From Aphrophora alni (Eukaryota; Arthropoda; Insecta; Hemiptera; Aphrophoridae), in NCBI GenBank assembly GCA_963513935.1, contig OY740772.1:103001340-103065339 (forward strand): 64,000 nucleotides of DNA. Reading direction: 5' to 3'. This document shows positions 60,901 through 64,000 of the stretch, piece by piece. The notes beneath the pieces are model-generated. The model saw only the letters and a list, made by a program, of their open reading frames with translations. It was not told the origin of the DNA and made no database searches. Made by a program: the position numbers and the translations under genes. Every line of letters starts with the position of its first letter. The first letter of the stretch is position 1.

Positions 60901-61443
60901 ACAATCAGCCTTCACCCTGGTGATGGATTTAAAAGCCTTGGTGTTCTTTAATTTTTTAAAAAGGGCTTTAGAAATGACACACCTTACTGAACCGGAGTCC
61001 AGCAGAGCCTTAACTTTAATTGGTCCAAAAGCTACTTCTACCAAAGGCAAAAACTGATCGTTCAGACCCCTAGATTTAAGAGAAATGTTATTTTTTTTTT
61101 GAAGTTTGCAGTTGGAAAGCTTAGAGCTGGAATAGGTTTGCCTGGACCTATTCCGTAGAGGGAAGAATTTACAGCCCCAGATATAGTGACCGGGTATGCC
61201 ACAATGATAACAGGTGGGAGTAACGTAATTTTGAATGTTATTGCCGAAATTGTTTCTTCTTAAATAGGAAATTGAGTTTAAATTTTGAAAGGGAGGTTTA
61301 TTAAAGAAATGTGGTTTCGTGTTATGTTTAAATCCGATGTGGTTGGTTTTTGAACGGGAGGCTGGCCTGGAGCTACCAACTAGACTCCAAACCTGCCTCC
61401 GTTTTTTGGAGGATATTGCCTTGTTGGAGGCCGGTTTCGACAC
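57955..61443 (-). CDS. pol: Pol polyprotein: protease, reverse transcriptase, RNase H, integrase
   Basis: An uninterrupted frame of 1,162 codons. Numbering starts at a GTG that is only the first usable triplet; real translation enters by -1 frameshifting from gag near 61,401. A zinc knuckle CYHCGIPGHYIWGC lies at 78-91. The aspartic protease has DSG at 149-151 and ILGSDF near 221. RT has VIDYRRLN (373-380), FDLNSAYHQ (409-417, D410) and the catalytic YLDD (472-475). RNase H acidic residues are D621, E661 or E663, D688 and D731. Integrase has the zinc-binding H824/H825-H832-C862-C865 set and the catalytic D894, D954, E989 with D-E spacing near 35, followed by a GPF motif at 1124-1126. All catalytic residues are present, so the enzyme set looks functional. 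No chromodomain is seen after GPF; the protein ends at HHIN. Confidence 0.95.
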   Translation of the reverse strand: MSKPASNKAISSKKRRQVWSLVGSSRPASRSKTNHIGFKHNTKPHFFNKPPFQNLNSISYLRRNNFGNNIQNYVTPTCYHCGIPGHYIWGCKFFPLRNRSRQTYSSSKLSNCKLQKKNNISLKSRGLNDQFLPLVEVAFGPIKVKALLDSGSVRCVISKALFKKLKNTKAFKSITRVKADCVTASGKRLPISYSCRLHLKMEHCSWNVDFLVAHKLSCPLILGSDFISKTGLVLDLSAKNFYFKFSRSIVFPLCNFSNSAYKPIVSTTSESTAPDPLGHLQKDDKNAILKIINDFPQVLTKRLGLTHLVEYDIQLKDNTPVKCSPYQLAPPKMEYLREHINELLDSGVVEPSRSAYASPVFLVQHPEKKTRMVIDYRRLNQNIVVEAVPLPNLHQSFNWFVGAKYFTVFDLNSAYHQIPLSQKSKQITSFCTPWMLYQFTRVPFGLCTGAQVLTRLLDQVFHDIKFKFIFNYLDDLVIYSKTWEEHQKHLREVLTRLRRAGLTVNPDKVRFAVNEISFLGHLVSSRGVQIDPSRTKAIRNFPQPKNPKAVSRFIGMVNFFAKFIPNFAEHAAPLNLLRRKGQKFSWQAEQEKAFKHLREAITQPPVLRMADFAKPFILQTDASSVALGAVLLQEIDGSRQPIAYASRTLTPAERKASSAYEAECLAVVFGVEKFRQYLEHREFLLETDNQALSWLLARPRQLGKLGRWIAKLTSLKFKVAHIRGTQNIIADSLSRMFEPENFNEENVTFSCTSLLTNFPLAFHDIQTHQKADPILKNIIADLEQNISSEKYCLSKGVLCLKNHLEKPTRIYLPQSLVDLVINYHHDSVVGGHLGVLKTLFKVKENFYWPTLKQDVTSKVRACSVCAVSKPAHNSKLGYLASTVPNRPMEKLHIDYVGQLPRTKQGYNMILVAVDQFSKFTWLMPVRDATSHSTIKALSQNIFQNFGFPKIIISDNAQCFVSHVFRNFCFSRGIKHATLSPYHPQPNNAERLNRNLKAALIAYHSKNQSSWDDSLCWLQLAFNFAHHETLKATPFSILFNFLPNTPLSLSWNIHDLLPKPNTNPSQVWRQAKDNIMKAHQKAEKTYNKFRKPHLYKINDLVWCKTHPLSSAIDKRAAKLMPRWSGPFRIIDFLTPVTVALSFANSPRFIKKAHVEQLKPHHIN
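61357..61407 (-). promoter_or_regulatory. Gag-pol -1 ribosomal frameshift signal
   Basis: In gag reading phase the minus strand reads CCA AAA AAC GGA, giving the canonical slip heptamer A AAA AAC at 61,407-61,401. Pol is in exactly the -1 frame, and gag stops 19 bases further on at 61,382-61,380. Downstream, GGAGGC (61,400-61,395) can pair with GCCTCC (61,362-61,357). Inside it TGGAG (61,389-61,385) can pair with CTCCA (61,372-61,368) and CTA with TAG, with a GTTGG loop. The inner stem starts 11 bases after the heptamer; the outer stem touches it. Heptamer, frame relation and structure all agree. Confidence 0.88.
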
Positions 61444-62663
61444 TCTGGGCTTCTATGTCCCGGCTGCCCGCAACTGTAACAGACTACAGGTCTTGTAGGT
61501 CTAAAATCAGGACTTTTAAACTCAGGTCTCTTTAATGGAGCCCTTTGCCTGTCAGTGTACATGATGTTATTTACGTGAGCGCAGAGTCGATCTAGATCTG
61601 CGAAATTTTTAGGCTTAGTCGCAAAAACTAAACAGTTGCGGACTTCCGGAGACAGTCCCTCCAGAATGACGTCCGTGACCTCCAATTCGGACTTATCTAA
61701 ATTAAGTGTTTCTGCAGCCTCTTTAATTTCATTTACAAAGATGTGCACCGCCTCGTTAGTCTTCTGGGGCCTATAAAATAACTCCTGCACTAAAGAAGCT
61801 AACCGTTTTGATGGTATAAAGAGACTTAAGGCCTCTTTATGAAAGGTATTAAATGCCTGATGTCTAATCAGACATGAATTTAAAGGGCCCTGAGCATAGG
61901 GCATCAGAACATTATTAATGTTTAAGGCTACGTCCGGGTAAGTTTTAACTATTTTTAAAGAGATTTTAAAAAAATTTAATAATTTGTCAAGTTCGAACCC
62001 ATCTGTCTGAGGAATTGTCTTAATTATTTGTTCGGCAGGATGACTTAATTTTCCGTATAAGGAAATGTATTGACAGCCTTTCGAGCTGCTAGGTGTAGTT
62101 TGCTGAGTCTCAGCCTGCGGCGTGTCCGCAAGGAGATTTGGCCCATTAGACCGAGATGGCTCTGCAGAGCTAGCTTTAGTGGTTCCCCCAGAGGGCGTTA
62201 GCGGGATGCTTACGTTTAGTTTTAGAGGAGCAACGGTTTGCTCAAAGGCTTTAAATTTTTCTTTGAGCGTAGCGAAATTGTTATGTAGCTCGGCCAGATC
62301 CCGTGGCACGTTGTTGTCTGCTACTTTTATTTGTTCAGTGTGCACCCGATTTAGGAACTCTAGCCGTCTTCCGAAGACGTTTATGCGCGCACGAACACGA
62401 ATCATTTTGATTCCTCTTTCGGAATCGAGGTTCTCCAGGTCGTCTTGCAAGACAAACAAGGAGTTCCGGGCTAACGCTATCTGTTGCAAGAGGATGTCTT
62501 CGGTGAAGTTTCCCATTTCGGGCTCGACGCTGTTTTGCAGAAGGGACCTAAGAGAGGTTCGCATTTTAGCTACAATGTCTTTTTCACCACCTCTAGCTAC
62601 TACCTCAAAAGCAAGCTCGGTATTCTTTAACGAATCCACTAATCGCAGCAAATCCACTGCCAT
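61380..62663 (-). CDS. gag: Gag polyprotein (capsid and nucleocapsid)
   Basis: 427 codons starting at an ATG (62,663-62,661) and ending in TAG. The N-terminal 120 residues are rich in charged and leucine residues and probably helical. Residues about 145-195 form a Ser/Thr/Pro/Gln-rich linker. Residues about 200-375 form a helical capsid-like domain (for example LVQELFYRPQKTNEAVHIFVNE, then LEGLSPEVR). A nucleocapsid zinc knuckle CYSCGQPGHRSPEC sits at 395-408, followed by a basic tail. The protein would assemble particles and bind the element's RNA. It overlaps pol by 64 bases, in which the frameshift signal sits. A + strand frame of 185 codons across its 5' half is a shadow. Confidence 0.93.
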   Translation of the reverse strand: MAVDLLRLVDSLKNTELAFEVVARGGEKDIVAKMRTSLRSLLQNSVEPEMGNFTEDILLQQIALARNSLFVLQDDLENLDSERGIKMIRVRARINVFGRRLEFLNRVHTEQIKVADNNVPRDLAELHNNFATLKEKFKAFEQTVAPLKLNVSIPLTPSGGTTKASSAEPSRSNGPNLLADTPQAETQQTTPSSSKGCQYISLYGKLSHPAEQIIKTIPQTDGFELDKLLNFFKISLKIVKTYPDVALNINNVLMPYAQGPLNSCLIRHQAFNTFHKEALSLFIPSKRLASLVQELFYRPQKTNEAVHIFVNEIKEAAETLNLDKSELEVTDVILEGLSPEVRNCLVFATKPKNFADLDRLCAHVNNIMYTDRQRAPLKRPEFKSPDFRPTRPVVCYSCGQPGHRSPECRNRPPTRQYPPKNGGRFGV

Positions 62664-63361
62664 TTTTAATTGTTGCTGATGATTATAAAAAAAAATAAAC
62701 CAAGTAATTTAATAATAATAAAAAAAAATTTCTTTTAAAGTGATGCAAAAAGGTGAAAAAGCCAGAGAAAGACTCAAGAATTAAATGTAGTGTAGTTGTT
62801 GTGTATATATGTGTGTGTGTAAGTATGAATTGATACAGACAAGCGAAAGAAAACTCGAGAAAATTTTGAATGAAATTTTTTGAATTTTTTTTTGTTTTTT
62901 TTTTTGTTTTTAACTATTTTTGGATTTTATTATTTATTTAAATTTTTTTTTTTTGGATTCCCGAATGAGCCCGCTGTATGGATCAAATTCAGTGAATGTT
63001 TAGTGTGCAGTGTATGTAAATATATATATATATGAAAAAAAAATAATTAAGTAGACAAAATAATAATAATAAAAAAAATTTTATCAAAATTGGTTTAGAA
63101 GTTTTTGTGTAATGTGTTTATAAAATAAATCAATAATAAAAAAAGAGACTATAGATTTATAGAGATTTAAATATTTAAACTAAATTAAAAAAAAATTTCA
63201 TCAGCAACAGTTGTGCAGTATTTGAAAAGCTGCGAAACATAAAAATGAGCCTTGTTTAGCAAAGAAAATTTTGAATTTAAATTTAGATAGTTCCAATGCA
63301 AAATTTTGAAAATTAACTAGGGTTCCAGAATTTAAAATTAACAACTCTATGATTTAGAACT
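62664..63361 (-). other. 5' leader between the primer binding site and gag
   Basis: About 700 bp, strongly A/T-rich with long A and T runs. It has no open frame of note and should hold packaging and translation signals, none of which I can identify. Confidence 0.7.
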
Positions 63362-63379
63362 AACCACGCTCTGCTACCA
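63362..63379 (-). promoter_or_regulatory. Primer binding site, initiator-tRNA-Met-like
   Basis: The minus strand reads TGGTAGCAGAGCGTGGTT, six bases after the LTR end. It matches the complement of the 3' end of eukaryotic initiator tRNA-Met (TGGTAGCAGAGGATGGTT, recalled from known tRNAs) at 16 of 18 positions, including the first 11. Confidence 0.75.
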
Positions 63380-63385
63380 AAAACA

Positions 63386-64000
63386 TGTTACCAGGGGACT
63401 TAAATTTAATAAAGGCGGAACCAAAATGGTAACAATGTTTAGAAATGAAAAATAAAAAAAAGACAAAGACAAGTTTAATAATTAACAAGGCTCAAGTTTA
63501 TTGAAAGCAGAAAGAAATTTCGGCGATTCAGACTTTGTCATTTACAACAAAAGACATTCTGACACAAATGATCAATAAAAAAAACTTATGATTAACAGTA
63601 TCATAAATTGTAAAAGTTATAAGCCCTTAAATGTAACATATAATAATTTAAAAAAAAAATTAATCAACAGATTCTAAAAATTTATCCCCCCTTTTAATAT
63701 AGATATTTATAGTTACAAAAATTTAACAATAAAAAAAGACAATGAGCACAGCTTAATAATTCACAGAATTATAATTAATAAAAAAAAAGATTATACGCCC
63801 TTAATGTAAAAGTATAATAATAATAAAAAAAAAATTAATCAAAAGATTCAAAAAAGAAAAAAAAACTTATCCCCCCCCTTTTTTAGTTTATAAGATGATA
63901 GTTTGCTTTTAAACAATTACAGAATTTAACAAAATATAAAAGAGTTTGATATTTTAAGTTCAAAAAATCATATCTATAGTTAACATGTTTATCACTAAAC
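63386..64000 (-). repeat. 5' LTR, partial (615 bp inside the window)
   Basis: From 63,386 to the window end it is identical, line by line, to 55,105-55,719, with no substitution or indel that I could find. The remaining 1,456 bp or so should lie beyond the window. Confidence 0.95.

Larger units (their letters stand above)
55105..64000 (-). mobile_element. Ty3/gypsy LTR retrotransposon, nearly complete, 5' LTR cut by the window edge
   Basis: Transcribed on the minus strand. In that direction: 5' LTR (64,000-63,386 visible), primer binding site, leader, gag (62,663-61,380), pol in another frame (to 57,955), a 766 bp untranslated stretch, polypurine tract, and 3' LTR (57,175-55,105). The visible 615 bp of the 5' LTR match the 3' LTR base for base at a constant offset of 8,281, so insertion was recent. 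If the 5' LTR is as long as the 3' one, the element ends near 65,456 and is about 10.35 kb. Pol order protease-RT-RNase H-integrase is that of Ty3/gypsy. No env is present and all enzyme motifs are intact. Confidence 0.95.

Overview
The window reads as repeat-dominated nuclear DNA of an insect or close arthropod relative. It is AT-rich and full of long dinucleotide runs, non-LTR and LTR retrotransposons, a mariner fossil, tRNA-derived SINEs, inverted-repeat elements and a short run of TTAGG, the common insect telomere repeat. I found no convincing host protein-coding gene. The only long reading frames are retrotransposon genes. Order and species cannot be fixed from the sequence.

Layout. 1-2,667: 3' part of a young Jockey-type non-LTR retrotransposon, with endonuclease and reverse transcriptase on +, one frameshift and an A tail. 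2.7-14 kb: AT-rich DNA holding a large palindrome around an (AT)n tract, a ~960 bp foldback element, a 164 bp tandem unit containing a 263 bp (CT)n run, a 355 bp inverted-repeat element, a TTAGG run, an RNase H-type LINE remnant and a mariner transposase remnant. 14.9-16.3 kb: a 154 bp satellite with almost no indels. 16.3-34 kb: scattered copies of two short repeat families (called R1 and R2 here), a 183 bp MITE with a 10 bp target duplication, a perfect 44+44 bp palindrome, a 90 bp tandem array, a SINE hairpin and a Jockey fossil. 34-55 kb: a mosaic of multi-kb paralogous segments present two or three times, with a 21-unit minisatellite, more LINE fossils, a complete SINE with intact Pol III boxes, a transposon with long terminal inverted repeats and a 247 bp near-identical duplicate pair.

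55,105 to the window end: an almost complete Ty3/gypsy LTR retrotransposon on the minus strand. Both LTRs are visible (one cut by the window edge), and they are identical over the 615 bp that can be compared. Gag (427 codons) and pol (protease, RT, RNase H, integrase) overlap in different frames. A canonical A AAA AAC slip heptamer followed by nested hairpins explains how pol is expressed. The primer binding site resembles initiator-tRNA-Met complement, and a polypurine tract abuts the 3' LTR. There is no env.

How the parts relate: the two youngest elements (Jockey and the LTR element) carry their own replication enzymes. The SINEs and inverted-repeat elements encode nothing and must depend on enzymes supplied elsewhere. 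The rest is decay, duplication and local tandem expansion of older insertions. Positions for repeats that lack sharp ends are approximate, and percent identities are given only where I compared bases by eye.
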